A DNA stretch of 64,000 bases from Buddleja alternifolia (GCA_019426215.1 CM033392.1:38984980-39048979), one strand, 5' to 3'. Positions 1 through 11,515 are shown, numbered from the stretch's first letter. Numbers and translations: made by a program. Notes: a model not told the origin generated them from the letters alone.

Positions 1-389
1 GTCCTTTGGCTGGGCCGTTCAATTCCATAATCCAATATGAATCTTCATACATGTATTGTCATACAAGACATCGACAATGGAACGATTCAACCTCTTGGAA
101 GAGTTACATGCATGAACAAGTCTTGACGAGGCCAGTGGTATCCCACATCTCACAACCTCTATGACTTGGAACACTATTTAGGATTACGGTCTTTGAGAGA
201 AATCCATATGTATCCTGACCGCTCCCCTAACCATATGTAATCCATGAGATTTTTATCTATACTAACACTAGCTATAACAATAAAGAAGCATACCATAAAT
301 AAAAGTTCAATATATTTGAAACAAGACTGTCCTAGTAATTTACATTTAATATGGCAGAGCCCAAAAAAATTGGCTCGGGGCACCTAACA
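1..389 (-). mobile_element. 5' end fragment of a K-family LTR
   Basis: Read on the minus strand, this begins at position 389 with TGTTAGGTGCCCCGAGCC and runs off the left window edge. It aligns along its length with the first ~390 bp of the long LTR at 46833 (shared blocks include the GATTACAT.TGGTTAGGGGAG and GGAATTGAACGG stretches), in opposite orientation. The base after its terminal ...CTAACA is Copia B leader sequence, so it appears to be an LTR inserted in, or abutting, that leader. A 69-aa frame across it has no recognisable content. Confidence 0.7.
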
Positions 390-600
390 CTATCAGTTGA
401 AACTAGTTTAGATCATTGAGGAACTCAATCACTCACTATTAAACCCATCCAACGAGGTTCCCGATTATTGTAGTGGGAGTTCAATATTTTGACAAAGTAG
501 TGGGAGTCAAGTAAATATTAAAAATTCTTGATTTTACTTGAAATACAAAATAACGCATCTAATTGTAAATCTTAGTATTTTCTGGAGTTTATTTCCTTCA
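390..600 (+). other. Untranslated leader of Copia B
   Basis: This stretch resembles the leader just before gag in Copia C (about 54400-54587): both carry AACTCAATCAC, a GTGGGAG repeat and a run ending just before an ATGACTA start. No ORF is present. It places a plus-strand Copia gag immediately downstream. The 5' LTR of this element is not in the window. Confidence 0.6.
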
Positions 601-1283
601 CAATGACTAACATTTTGAAGTATTGCTTGAGAAGATTGTCCTCACTGGACCAAACTACTTTGATTGGATCAAGGCGTTGAGGATGGTCCTCAATGATGAA
701 TCACTTGAAAATATGCTTGAGTTGGATCGTCCACCAAAGCCTAGGGTTAATGAGGATGAATCCGTTCTTTTGGCATACTCAAATTGGATGTATAATATAA
801 GGAAAGTAATGGATTATATGTTGATCTCCATGTGTAGTGAATTGCAACAAACACATGAGAACATGGATAGTCGTAGGTCAATCATGCTGCACTTGGAGGA
901 ACTGTTCGGGGAACGAGGAAGCCCATTCGGTACTTTGTATCAAAGGAGCTTTTCAACACAAAGATGAGAGAAAGAGATGACGTTGCTGATCATGTTTTGA
1001 ACATGATATCCATGCTAGAGAAACTTCGTTCCATGGATTACTACATGGATTTCCATCTGTAGGTTCATCTCATTCTCCAGTCACTCCCTAACTCATTTTC
1101 TACCGTGGTCATCAACTTTGATTTAGATGACATTGAAGGATCACTTTCAGTGTTGATGGACAAACTTGTCAAAGCAAAAACACAAATGAAAAAGAAATTT
1201 GGTGTATTCACAGTTCCTATTATCCCTGCTAAAAAGGGACAAAAGTAGAAATTTCTATTAGCAGGGCGCATCAGAGAACCAAT
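601..1283 (+). pseudogene. Copia B gag (capsid) remnant
   Basis: This encodes part of a UBN2/retrotrans_gag-type capsid protein, which packages element RNA in cytoplasmic virus-like particles. The ATG at about 603 is followed by a frameshift. The readable frame 623-967 contains LTGPNYFDWIKALRMVLND, equivalent to the capsid N-terminus of Copia C and A in this window. A second frameshift near 950 moves the reading to another frame (MRERDDVADHVLNMI), and stops follow at about 1060 and 1247. The region ends abruptly at 1283 where LTR A begins; zinc knuckle and protease are missing. The rest of its pol probably resumes at 9221, beyond the inserted element A. Confidence 0.8.
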
Positions 1284-2909
1284 TGTTGGGTTTTTACATA
1301 TAAAATGCAGCAGAAAAAGGAAATTCCACGATGATTCATCTCCGATTTCACATATTCAAGTTATGATTAGAAACGTGTACCTTTCTTCGAGTTATTGAAT
1401 ATTTTGAACCAGCTTCTTGATCCTTTTTCCAAGTAGCGAATCATCCACTTCCTCTAAATCACCACGCCGGAACTGAGAGCAAAAAATCCCTTTCTTTTCT
1501 TCCCCTTGGACTGCTAGAGAGAGAGAGGTGGAATTATTTTAACTTGGAGAGAAAGATAATTGGTGAGACTAGGGTTGATTATTTCCACTAAGTAGTATTT
1601 ATACTACACAAGGAAATAATCAAGCCTAAATTACTAAGGCCTAGGCATCCATAATGGACGCCAGGCATTTTGAAGCCCTTGGGCTTAGTCCATGTATATG
1701 GCTTTAATTTAATTAATTATTGAATTAATATTGTTTATCTAATAAATAAATTGTTAAATAACTAATGAATCCAAGTTAATTCTATAATTAATTCCATAAA
1801 AAAATTAATTAACACATTAACATAATTAATTAATAAGATCAACCAATGATTTAATTAATTAATTAACTACGGTATCAAATACCGAAAAATCTCTCAAGTC
1901 TCACACCACAATTTTTCCTTTGCTATTCCTTTAAGCGCGTCTCTTTAGATTCATCTCAAAAGGCAAATGTGAGGAAACCAAAAAAATGTGGGTAACACCT
2001 AGCCAGTCTTGTGGTCCACATCGTATCCCAATTAAGAAAGAATGAATAGAATCATTCCAAACCTTTCACGCTGTGAATACCGTACGAGTGTAGACCCTTT
2101 ATTCTTATATCCAAGTCAAGTGAGAGTCATTCTTCAGTCAAACTCAGAGAACTTAACCATATGCTTAGCTCATAATGAATTGAGGTCACTGAGTATACTC
2201 TTATGTCCAACATGAGCATCTCCATTGCTTTGGCCAAAGACTTTTGACCTCACTCATTTATGACGGCATAGGATATTTTGCTCATCCACTTATGAGAGAA
2301 AAAATTCCATTTTGCCAATCAATTAAGACTGCTACTTACCTATGAAGCCACACTTCGAGGTCGACCCCACCAACGGGTGAATTGGATCTAACTATTCTAA
2401 TGATAGAGTTGATGTCACAAGCACATCTTCAACATGATTACTCAGGTCAAAGGGTCATGCGTACCTATCACAAGTTATCAGTTCTGTCATTGACTGTCAT
2501 AGAGTGAAAACTCATGTGATAGAACTGATGCAAGACGTGTTCGAACTCATACGTCCCATTGATGCGTCTATGACACAAGTTCCCACTAGCATACTCATAG
2601 TGTTTGACTGGCACTTCCCTGTCAAAACTTACGTCATACAAGTCTCTATCCAGTAATGATGTCTAGTCAATACTCTCTTCGACTTGCGAACTAATTTAGA
2701 TATTAAGGATCAAACTAGTGCCCTTCTTCCTAACCCATAGGCAGTAAAAGATTCGCCTTATTATCAAGGACTAAACGTTATTTATAAAACCTTACAAATG
2801 CCTTATAAGAAACAACATGAAGTGCATTTTATTAATATAAGATTGGTTAATTACACATTTATGCCCTATAATTCTATCTTCTATGGCATTTGAGGACATA
2901 ACACTAACA
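1284..2909 (-). repeat. 3' LTR of Copia A
   Basis: Bounded by TGTTGGG at the left and CTAACA at the right (TG..CA on either strand), about 1626 bp. The left ~475 bp match 8766-9220, the truncated partner LTR. On the minus strand it starts TGTTAGTGTTATGTCC next to a polypurine tract. It carries the GAGTCGCGC-type block (about 1935-1960) and a TTCTGCTGC block near its 3' end that recur in other Copia LTRs here. No coding content. Confidence 0.88.
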
Positions 2910-2922
2910 ATCTACCACTTGC
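2910..2922 (-). other. Polypurine tract of Copia A
   Basis: On the minus strand this reads GCAAGTGGTAGATTG, a mutated version of the AAGTGGGAGATTG tract seen at the same place in Copia C and E. It lies directly beside the 3' LTR, where plus-strand DNA synthesis is primed. Confidence 0.7.
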
Positions 2923-2925
2923 ACT

Positions 2926-4524
2926 CAATACCATTTTCTATGGTATTTTATACCCATCTTCTCGAGATGTCTTTCTAGCACCGCCTGTGCCAATGGATTG
3001 GTACATAGGTCAGCGACATTGTCGACTGAGGATATTTTCTAAACAACTATTTTTCCTTGGGAAACGATCTCTCTTATGATGTGATATCTTCTCTCTATGT
3101 GTTTGAAATTTTTATGAGACCTTGGTTCCTTCGTCTGTGCTATTGCTCCAGTGTTGTCACAATAAAGTGGCAACGGGAGCTCTTCGCTAGGAACCACTTG
3201 AAGTTCTCTAAGGAACTTCCTTAGCCAAATAGCTTCCCTAGCTGCCTCAGAGGCAGCTACGTATTCAGCCTCTGTGGTGGAATCTGGGGTTGTGCTTTGC
3301 TTGGAACTTTTCCAAGTTACCGCCCCACTGTTGCGGGTGAATATGAACCTCGAATTGGATTTTTGGTCATTGACATTTGATTGAAACTCTAAGTCGGTGT
3401 GACCATCAACTCTTAGGTCGCCACTCCCATAGATGAGAATCATATCCGTAGTTCTTTTTAGATATTTTAGGATATTTTTCACAACTATCCAATGTTCCTT
3501 GCCCGGGTTTGCTTGAAATAGTCTAATAACACTTACTGCGCAAGCAATGTCAGGTCTGGTACACATCATAGCGTACATCAAGCTACCCACTGCAAATGCA
3601 TAGGGTACAATGCTCACATATTTTCTATCTTTCTCACTTTGATGACACATAGTTTTTGAGAGATGTACCTCGTGTCTCATTGGCAGGAACCCTTTTTTGG
3701 AATCTTGTATCCTAAATCTCTTCAGGATCTTTTCTAAGTAAAGGGCTTTAGAGAGCCCTATCATTCTATTTGTTCGATCTCTGTAAATTCGAATCCCTAA
3801 AATGTAAGTAGCTTATCTCAAGTCTTTCATGGAGAATGTACTCGAAAGCCACTTCTTAACAGTGGTGAGTATTCCTATATCGTTTCCTATGAGCAATATG
3901 TCATCTACATATAGAACAAAGAACAATTTCTTGCTCCCACTAACCTTCTTATAAACATATGGCTCATCTTTGTTTTTGATGAAGTCAAATCCTTTGACTG
4001 CCTCATCAAAGCGTAGATTCCAGGGACGAGATGCTTTCTTGAGTCCATAAATGGATCTTTCAAGTTTGCACACCTTATGGATACCAACCTTGGATACAAA
4101 ACCTTTAGGCTACCCCATATACATATCCTTCTCTAGGAATCCATTTAAAAAAGCATTTTTAACATCCATTTGTCATATCTCATAGTCAAGGTGAGCTGCT
4201 ACAAGTAGAATTCTTATAGACTTGATCATAGCTACTGGCGAAAAGGTCCGTGGTAGTCAATTCCTTCTTTTTTACTATACCTTTATGCCACTATTTACAC
4301 CCAATTGGTACAATACCATCAGGCCGATCTACAAGTGTCCAGACTTGGTTTGAATGAATCAAGTCTATCTCTTCTTGTATAGTTGCAAGCCATGCTTCAA
4401 GGTTTGAATGAATCAAGTCTATCTCTTCTTGTATAGTTGCAATCCATGCTTCAAGGTTTGAATGAATCAAGTCTATTTCTTCTTGTATAGTTGCAAGCCA
4501 TCTTGAAGCATCCATATCCACCAT
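2926..4524 (-). pseudogene. Copia A reverse transcriptase and RNase H
   Basis: C-terminal half of the Copia polyprotein. RNase H lies at 3039-3764 (minus): MYAMMCTRPDIACAVSV, then TTEAEYVAASEAAREAIWL, then the SHKNFKHIERRYHIIRE end. The RT palm lies at 3813-4073 with an intact FFVLYVDDILLIGND active site. N-terminal RT (IVPIGCK) is in the frame ending at 4524. Frames change between these blocks, and stops occur near 3025 and around 4100-4290, so no polyprotein can be made. The linker just before the RT holds a threefold 54-bp repeat. The YVDD motif is still intact, unlike those in Copia C and F. Confidence 0.9.
4353..4514 (-). repeat. 54-bp tandem triplication in the IN-RT linker of Copia A
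   Basis: Three head-to-tail units start at 4353, 4407 and 4461; each begins AATGAATCAAGTCTAT on the plus strand. Units 1 and 2 differ at about one base; the third diverges in its last ~14 bases. The period is 18 codons, so the frame stays open and the segment EEIDLIHSN occurs three times in the translated product. The related elements B, E and F have this segment once. Confidence 0.95.
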
Positions 4525-4788
4525 TGCTTGATCATATGTGGAGGGATCATCTCCATGACCATCCTCTAATACATGATGGAGACTTAGTTCCTTCTATAGT
4601 AGATATCCATACCTCTCAGGCGGTTGAGGTACCCTATTTGATCTTTTCGGTTGTGGTTGTGTTATAGAAGGTTCGGTTCTTACTTCCTGTGTAGATGTAT
4701 CCAAAAGAGTTTTATTTTGTTATCCAAGAACAATCTTTCTACCCGCTCCAACTTCTTGAATGAACTCATGTTCAAGAAAGTGGCTTAA

Positions 4789-5835
4789 TTATAAAGTTAC
4801 AATGATACTTTGATCATCATGTAGGTAAAAGAGGTATCCCATGAAATCCTCAGTATGACCAGTAAAACACCTTTTTAAGGATCTTGCCTCCAACTTGTCT
4901 ACTTTAGTCTTTTTGACATAAGCAGGAGATACCCAAATCTTGATGTGATTAAGACTTGGCTTCCTATTTCTCCATATCTCATATGGGGTTTTAGGAAAAG
5001 ACATGGACGGACATCTATTTAAGACATGTACAACTGTAAGGAACGCGTGACCCCACAACCCAATGGGTAAGTCAGTGTAGCTGAACATGGAGTGAACCAT
5101 GTCCAACAAAGTTCGATTCCTTCGCTCGACTACTCCATTTAACTGTGGTGTCGCTAGAGGTGTGAGTTGTAATACTATACCATTCTCTCTAAGGTATTCA
5201 TTAAACTCTGCACTCATGTATTCTCTTCCTTGGTCAGACCGAAGAGCTTTATATATTGCCTAGTTTGATTTTCAACCAAAGACTTGAATTCTTTGAATCT
5301 TTCAATGGATTCAGACTTATGCTTCATTAAGTGCACTAGACCATATCTTGAATGGTCATCTGTGAATGTGATGAAGTAAAGGAAACCTCCATGAGCCATT
5401 TCTCCGAATGGTCCAAAAATATCGATATGCACTAAACCTAAGACTTGTGTGGCTCTTTCAAAAGTCCCAGTGAAGGGGATCTAGCCATTTTGCCCTTGAG
5501 ACAAGATTCAAAAGTAGGATAGGGATCCAATCCTAATGGACCTATTCGTCCATCTTTCTCCATTTTGTGAATCTTGTGCTTACCAGCATGGCCTAATCTA
5601 AGATGCCAAACTAATCTTTGGTCAATTCCTTGCCTACCACATTTCCTTTGTACAGTATTAACAACACACTCATTCTGGACATTAAGGTAATACAAACCAT
5701 TTACTAAAGAAGCAAAGCCTACTAATTTGTTATCATAATAAATGCTGCAGTGTTCGTTAACAAAACAGAAAGTATAACCATGCTTAACTAATACGGGAAT
5801 TGAAACAATGTTCTTAAGCCCATTGGGCAAAACGA
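4789..5835 (-). pseudogene. Copia A GAG-pre-integrase and integrase
   Basis: Encodes the integrase that would insert element cDNA in the nucleus. The zinc-binding region (5438-5830) shows VWHLRLGHAGKHKIHKMEK but the first cysteine of the usual CESC pair is Phe (FESCLKGKM). The DDE core is spread over frames: D in HIDIFGPFGEMAHGG (about 5400), D in the SDQ..EY stretch (about 5235), E in GVVERRNRTLLDMV (about 5120). A frameshift at about 5217-5260 separates the first part from the rest, and the frame breaks again at 5435. All three acidic residues can be found, but not in one open frame. Confidence 0.88.
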
Positions 5836-6189
5836 AAACATTATCAGAAATAGTAAATGTCCAGAATTTAAAAGTAATGAGGTAGATCCAATTTCAGTAG
5901 CCACGACGCTTTGTCAGCTGCCTACTCTTATCTTCACCTCATTACTGTCCCACTTCCTTCCTCACACTAGATTTTGATTCATACAAAAAATGTGAGCACT
6001 AGCTCCAGGATCAAGAATCCAAGACGTGGAAATAACGATCATAGAATAATAAATTTCTTGAACATAAAGTTCTATACCAATATTTGGACAGTTCCTTCTC
6101 CAGTGCCAAGCTCACCGCAATGTAGGCATCTATCCGTCTTCTTTGGCCCCTTACGCTTCTAAACATAGGAGCTTTCCCCTTGCCCTTTT

Positions 6190-6884
6190 CGACAACACCC
6201 TGAGCTCCAAGCTACTTATTGGTTTTCTTCTTCTTATTCTTAGCCTATTGGAGCCCAGAAGAGATAACCAGTGCAGTTTCCTTTCCCTTGGGTTTCAATT
6301 GAGATTTTGCAGTTGTTAATTTAGTCAGTACCCCAGCTAAGTTGCATGTCATTGCAATTGAAGTTCATGACAAGTTGGGAGAAGGAATCAGGAAAAGACT
6401 GCAAAATGAGATCCGTTTGAAGTTGTGGGTTCATTGTAAAATCAAGAGCCTCCAATCTCTCGATCCTTGCGATCATTTTGAGGACATGATCCCCAACTTT
6501 TTCACCTTCTCTCATTTTGGCTCCGAAGAGGTCTTCAGATATTTCATATCTAGCAGTGCGACTGTGCTCACCGTAGAGCTCGACCAAGTATGCCAAGATA
6601 GTCCTTGCAGTGGTCATCTTCTAGTGGGACCTCTGAAGATCATTTGTCATTGAGCTCAGCATGTACCCATGCACTCGGACGTCGTGCCTTACCCATTTTT
6701 CATGAGACTGTAATTCTTCTTCATTGGCATGTGTTCTAGCTGGTCGAGCAGGGATGTCTGTGTCCAAAACATATCCCAAAGACTCCATGTTGAGGACAAT
6801 CCTCAAGTGCTTTAGCCAGGCCACGTAGTTGGGTTCGGTAAGGATGTTCTTTTCGAGTAAAACAGAAAGTGGGGTGATAGTCAT
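6190..6884 (-). pseudogene. Copia A gag
   Basis: The start ATG at 6882-6884 (minus) opens MTITPLSVLLEKNILTEPN, the same start as Copia C gag, and reads to about 6621. A frameshift then moves to the 6321-6617 frame (ILAYLVELYGEHSRTARYE), which ends in a premature stop at about 6321. Further toward 6100 a zinc-knuckle segment (CLHCGE) is visible but loses its frame after six residues. The capsid domain is nearly whole; the nucleocapsid is broken. A plus-strand frame at 6342-6653 is a shadow. Confidence 0.88.
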
Positions 6885-8751
6885 TTTTGTTGTAAACCAG
6901 ACTTGATTACATGATTGTAATTTAAACTATAACCAAGTAAAATCAAGAACTTCGATTTATGACTTGTTCCCACGACATTTTTTCGAGATTCACACTCCCA
7001 CTGTGAAAATTGGAAAGTGATTTTTGGTTATTACTTCGTAGTGGAGATTGATTTCTTTAGCCAATATAGTGGATGGCAACCTTTTAACGATATATACTCC
7101 AATATTTAATTAAAGTGATGTCTAACATCAATCTATACAATAGACAATCCATATTTCTTTTCCCACAATCCACCAAAATCGCAACCCTTTAACAATATAT
7201 AGGATTGTGGACGATCTAAGTTCATTTCCACTAACACCTTTTAATCTAACATTTGAATTTCACCTTGCAACCTTTAACGATATATGGGGTGAAATATGTT
7301 TCGATTAAGGCATCCAATGCACTTTATGAAATTTCAAAATTAAGTCTTAATATATGACCCCCACTAATTAGGACGATGCCATATATTAGATTCAATTCTT
7401 AATATCATTAAGTTTAGTGGAGGAAGAGGACACCTAGAGCCCTTTACAAACTTAGTATTGTTTTTGATTTGGGAGAATTAATGTTCTAGATATTTATTAA
7501 TGTCTCACTTTGCACATTATCAATTTTTATAGCGCATGATAGGATTATACATGCAACATATATCTAATGAAACATGCATAAAAAAGCTAGTAAAAGCATC
7601 ACATTTATTCATAGGCTTTTTCTAGAGGGCCAAGCCAATGGGCCATCAAAAAGAAAAAGAACAATCTAAACTATTCTTCTTGGGCACCAAGCACCTTTTC
7701 TTTTGGATCGACTTTTTCTTCAAGGCCTATTCTAATTCTATCTATTACATAAGAATGATAACATCCTATAAATAATTTTAAGAAAAAAATCATGGGCTCA
7801 AAACCGGCCCTTACCACCCTAAAAAAGAAATACATCCATAAAGGAAACCTAAGCCCATGAATAATGTCACCATCACATAATACATGCTCGCGAAAAAATG
7901 AAGCAATTATGTTGGTAATCAAGATAACAATTAATTAGTCCAACTAATTAATTTTCTCATAAAATTTCAAAATTTATTCATATTTATAATAAAAAGCCTT
8001 CTAGTGAGAATATATTATTTAAATAAATTAATTAATTAAAATCCTCAAAGAATAATTAATTGATCTTTTATTTAAATAATTAATATTCAATAAATACTAA
8101 TTGGACTCGATTTCATCAAACTAAAATCACCATCCCATTGGCCCATTTAAATTTAACGAGTTTGGCCAATAACTAATTTATCAAATGTCCAATCTTTTAA
8201 TAAAACCAATTTGAGCTTATTTAATTAAAATCTGGGTCATCATCCTTTTGACCCACCCGAATAATTAAAATAGCTCAAAATCCAATTATTAAAAATTAGA
8301 CCTGTTTTGACATTACCTGACCCAACCGACCCAGGTTAAAAAACCCAGGCCGCAAAGGGTCCAACCGGTCTTCTGGGCACACGGCACACACGCGCACAAG
8401 GAGCGCTGTGCGCACGTCGGGTGGCCTTCCGCCGCTCATTGTGAGGGCAGCCTACGCACAACGTGCAGCTAGGCCGTGCGCACGAAGGCCACCACTTTGC
8501 GCACAACGTGCAACCTGTCTGCGCGCCGTACGCGAAAACATCGCACATCGTGTGCATCGTGCACAGTTCAGGCTTTTTCAGCCCCGTTTTCTCACACAAT
8601 TTGATTTTCTCATACCACCATATTATCATGCAATAATATTCGAGAAAAATACAAAAAATTCGAAGCTTTAAATCATAAATATAACTCCATATTTAGCATG
8701 CTTCAAAAACACGAAAAACACGTATTTGACTAAATACGAAAATCAGAGATT
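6885..8751 (-). other. Long untranslated leader of Copia A
   Basis: About 1.87 kb lies between the gag start and the primer-binding site without coding content, AT-rich except for a GC-rich island at about 8385-8545. It contains the repeated phrase CAACCTTTAACGATATATRG at about 7077, 7178 and 7267. Leaders of the same style occur in Copia C (52914-54587). Short frames here (7671-7922, 8336-8629) show no recognised domain. Confidence 0.7.
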
Positions 8752-8764
8752 GGCTCTGATACCA
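8752..8764 (-). other. Primer-binding site of Copia A
   Basis: The minus strand reads TGGTATCAGAGCC, the site complementary to the 3' end of plant initiator-Met tRNA, one base from the inner edge of the 5' LTR. It fixes the element's orientation. Confidence 0.93.
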
Positions 8765-8765
8765 C

Positions 8766-9220
8766 TGTTGGGTTTTCACATATAAAATACAGCGTAAAAA
8801 AGGAAATCACATGGTGGTTCATCTCCGATTTGACATATTCAAGTCATGATTAGAAACGTGTATCTTTCTTCGAGTTATTGAATTTTCTGAACTTGCTTCT
8901 TGATCCTTTTCCAAGCAGCGAATCAACCACCGCCTCTAAATCACCGCGCCATAATTGACAGCCAAAAATCACTTTCTTTTCTTCCCCTTGGACGGCTAGA
9001 GAGAGAGTGATGGAATTCTTTTTACTTGGAGAGAAAGATAATTAGTAAGGCTAGGGTTGATTATTTCGACTAAGTCGTGTTTATACTACACAAGGAAATA
9101 ATCAAGCCTAAATTACTAACGCCTAGAGCCCTCGGGCTTAGTCCATGTATATGGTTTTAAGTTAATTAATTATTTAATTATTATTATATATCCAATAAAT
9201 AAATTATTAAATAACTAATG
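8766..9220 (-). repeat. Truncated 5' LTR of Copia A
   Basis: Begins TGTTGGGTTTTCACATATAA, matching the 3' LTR at 1284 onward for about 455 bp, with one internal deletion of ~35 bp relative to 1640-1675. Homology stops after AAATAACTAATG at 9220, where Copia B pol sequence begins. About 1150 bp of this LTR is missing. Confidence 0.85.
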
Positions 9221-10690
9221 GATTATTATATGGAAAAGCGTGGACTCATTGATCCACTTGGGTCTGACACATATCTTGCTTGTGGATCTTGTCTTAATGG
9301 CAAGATGACTAGGTCACCATTCACAAGGCATTTCTAAAGATCAAATGAAATTTTAGGATTAATTCCACTGACGTATGTGGGCCCTTCAAGGATGCGGCCC
9401 TTAGAGGTCTTTAGTAGTTCATAACTTTCTTAGATGACCACTCTAGGTATGGTCTAGTTTATCTGATGAAGTATAAGTCAGTAACACCTGAATGGTTGAA
9501 GGAATTCAAAATTTTAACTCAAAAACAAACGGGGCATAGTGTTAAGGCATTTCAATCTGATCGAGATGGGGAATACATGAGTGCCGAGTTTGATAAGTTC
9601 TTAAAAGAACAAGGCATAGCATTACAACTCACTCCTCTAGCAACTCCACAACTATATGGGGTAGCAGAAAGAAGGAACCGTACACTGTTAGACATGATAC
9701 GTTCCATGCTTAGCTACATTGACCTGCCTATTTCTTTTTAAGGACGTGCTTTGCTTACAGCTGCGCATATTCTAAACAAATGTCCCTCAAAATTTGTTGT
9801 TACCACACCATATATGATTTGGTATGGAAGGAAACCTGGTCTCAAGTACATAAGAATATGGGGTTGCCCCGCATAAAAGACAAAGATAGAGAAACTAGAG
9901 GATAGATCCTTGAAAGGACGATTTGTCGATTTTCCCATGGATTCGATGGAATACCTCTTTTACTTGCAAAATGATCAAAGGATCATCATGGCCTGGCAAG
10001 CCTACTTTCTTAAAGAAGAATTCATTCGAGAAGGTGGTGGGGGTAGAAAGATTGCTTTAGAAGAACAAGACAACGTCCTTTTGGAGACATTAGTTCGAAA
10101 ATCACAAACTGAACCCGTAATGACACAAGCGTCACAACGACGATCTGGTAGAGTATCTCAACTGCCTGAGAGATATGGCTATCTGCCCGAAGCACGTCAT
10201 TTTTTGTATGCTATTGCAGAAGGGGGCCATGGAGATGATCCCTCTGACTATGATGAAGCAGCAACGAATATAGATTCCTTGACGTGGCTTGATGCTATGA
10301 AAGCAAAAATAGATTTGATGTATTCCAACCAAGTGTGAATTCTTATAGATCTACCAAATGGTGTAAGGCCAATTAAATGCAAATAGATCTACAAGAGAAA
10401 GATTGGACCGGATGGCAAGGTGGACACCTATAAGGCTAGGCTGGCAGCGAAAGGGTACAGTCAAAAGGAGGGCATTGACTATGAGAAAACCTTTTCACCT
10501 GTAGCCATGATCAAATCTTTTAGAATTCAGCTAAGCATAGCCGCAAACTTAGACTATAAAATCTGACAAATGGATATAAAGACTGGATTTTTAAAGGGAT
10601 ACCTCGAGGAGGACACTTATATGCAACAACCCAGGAGTTTCATATCGGAAGCAGATTCTCATAAAGTTTGCAAACTTAATAGATCCATTT
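9221..10690 (+). pseudogene. Copia B integrase and partial reverse transcriptase
   Basis: Reads from the GAG-pre-integrase region (GLIDPLGSD near 9240) through the integrase core (9466-9741: SDRDGEYMSAEFDKFLKEQG and GVAERRNRTLLDM, second Asp and Glu present) to the linker (9910-10338, single-copy KIDLMYSNQV) and N-terminal RT (about 10380-10690, with stops at 10384 and 10566). It stops in the middle of the RT at KLNRSIY; no YVDD motif or RNase H follows. Same strand and family as the gag at 601-1283, so it is probably the other half of that element, separated by A. Confidence 0.85.
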
Positions 10691-11515
10691 ACGTGGATGT
10701 CTTCCACAGAAAATGACAAATAAATCTTTGTGGAAATGGGATGTCATTCTTATTGAGTATTGAATTGACTAGGAATCCCTGAACTTTCATTTTTCATGCA
10801 AAAAAACAAACATAAAAGTACCATATTTAAGGTTTCCCTGCAACAGGACAAAAGCTGATGAAATGAGTTCCACTCATGAAAGCACAAGACATCTCACATT
10901 GTATCTAACAAACAGGTAAGTGGCATATCTAATAGAATTTGAAATTTGGGATGCTGAGCATGCTGGTAACAAATGCCGAAATACAAAACTTTATCTTGAC
11001 AAGGTCACCTGCCTCATTAAATGTCTACATTCACTGCCGGAATATTGCATAACCAAGCTGATCTTTCTTGCATCGATTATTTGTTGTCTTTCATCGAATA
11101 CAAAAGTTTCCATCTTTATCACACATTTGTGCTAATATGAAGTAATTCACCTATTGAACTCCCAGACATATCCAATGGAATTTTTACCAATAGGACTTAT
11201 GAGTTGTTCACCTCCTGATCAATTAGCTAATAGAATTTTGAAAAGGATGAAGTCTCAAGAAAGAATAATTCAAATTCTCAGAATTTTATTAGTTGTCAGG
11301 CATGCACCCCTCCGATGAAATTCATATTTTCATTCGTAAAAAATCTCAAAGTATTATATTCAAGCTAATGAATTAAATAAACATGTATCAATGAGACAAG
11401 CATATCAATAAGATATCATTATGAGGCAAAGTCCAGAAGTTTTCCGTAGCATAGATATCCCAACAATTTAGCCACTGTCTGATGACACAACACGTTCTCA
11501 TTCCTGACTCCGGAG
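10691..11515. other. Non-LTR flanking DNA, possible host-gene remnant
   Basis: No retroelement similarity is visible. On the minus strand it holds the exon-like frame 11009-11131 (separate entry). On the plus strand a short frame at about 10849-10916 lies between a pyrimidine-rich CCTGCAACAG acceptor-like site and CAG|GTAAGT, a textbook donor; the minus strand also has a good acceptor (TTTTGTCCTGTTGCAG) there. The strands conflict, so the evidence for a gene is weak. It continues beyond G at 41325. Confidence 0.4.
11009..11131 (-). pseudogene. Possible exon remnant, unidentified protein
   Basis: On the minus strand a 41-codon open stretch runs from a good acceptor (CTTCATATTAG at 11132 onward) to CAG|GTGACC at 11009, a weaker donor. 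It contains KMETFVFDERQQIIDARKI and YSGSECRHLMRQ, a composition unlike the surrounding transposon shadows, and a length divisible by three. A stop codon sits immediately before the acceptor, as expected for intron. I do not recognise the protein; the YxxxxECR pattern faintly recalls the helicase RecQ zinc region, but that is not enough for a name. It could be chance. Confidence 0.25.

Larger units (their letters stand above)
1284..9220 (-). mobile_element. Copia-type LTR retrotransposon A
   Basis: A minus-strand element: 3' LTR (1284-2909), polypurine tract, RNase H, reverse transcriptase, integrase, gag, leader, primer-binding site and a truncated 5' LTR (8766-9220) follow in that order, the standard Copia order. 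It interrupts plus-strand Copia B, whose gag stops at 1283 and whose pol resumes at 9221. The 5' LTR is cut after 455 of about 1626 bp, and some Copia B sequence (zinc knuckle, protease) is absent, so a deletion accompanied or followed the insertion. All coding regions carry frameshifts; the element cannot be autonomous. Confidence 0.88.

Noticed and set aside
8408..8671. 87-aa Arg/Ala-rich plus-strand frame (and 97-aa minus partner)
   Set aside because: Arises from the GC-rich island of the Copia A leader; both strands open by composition.
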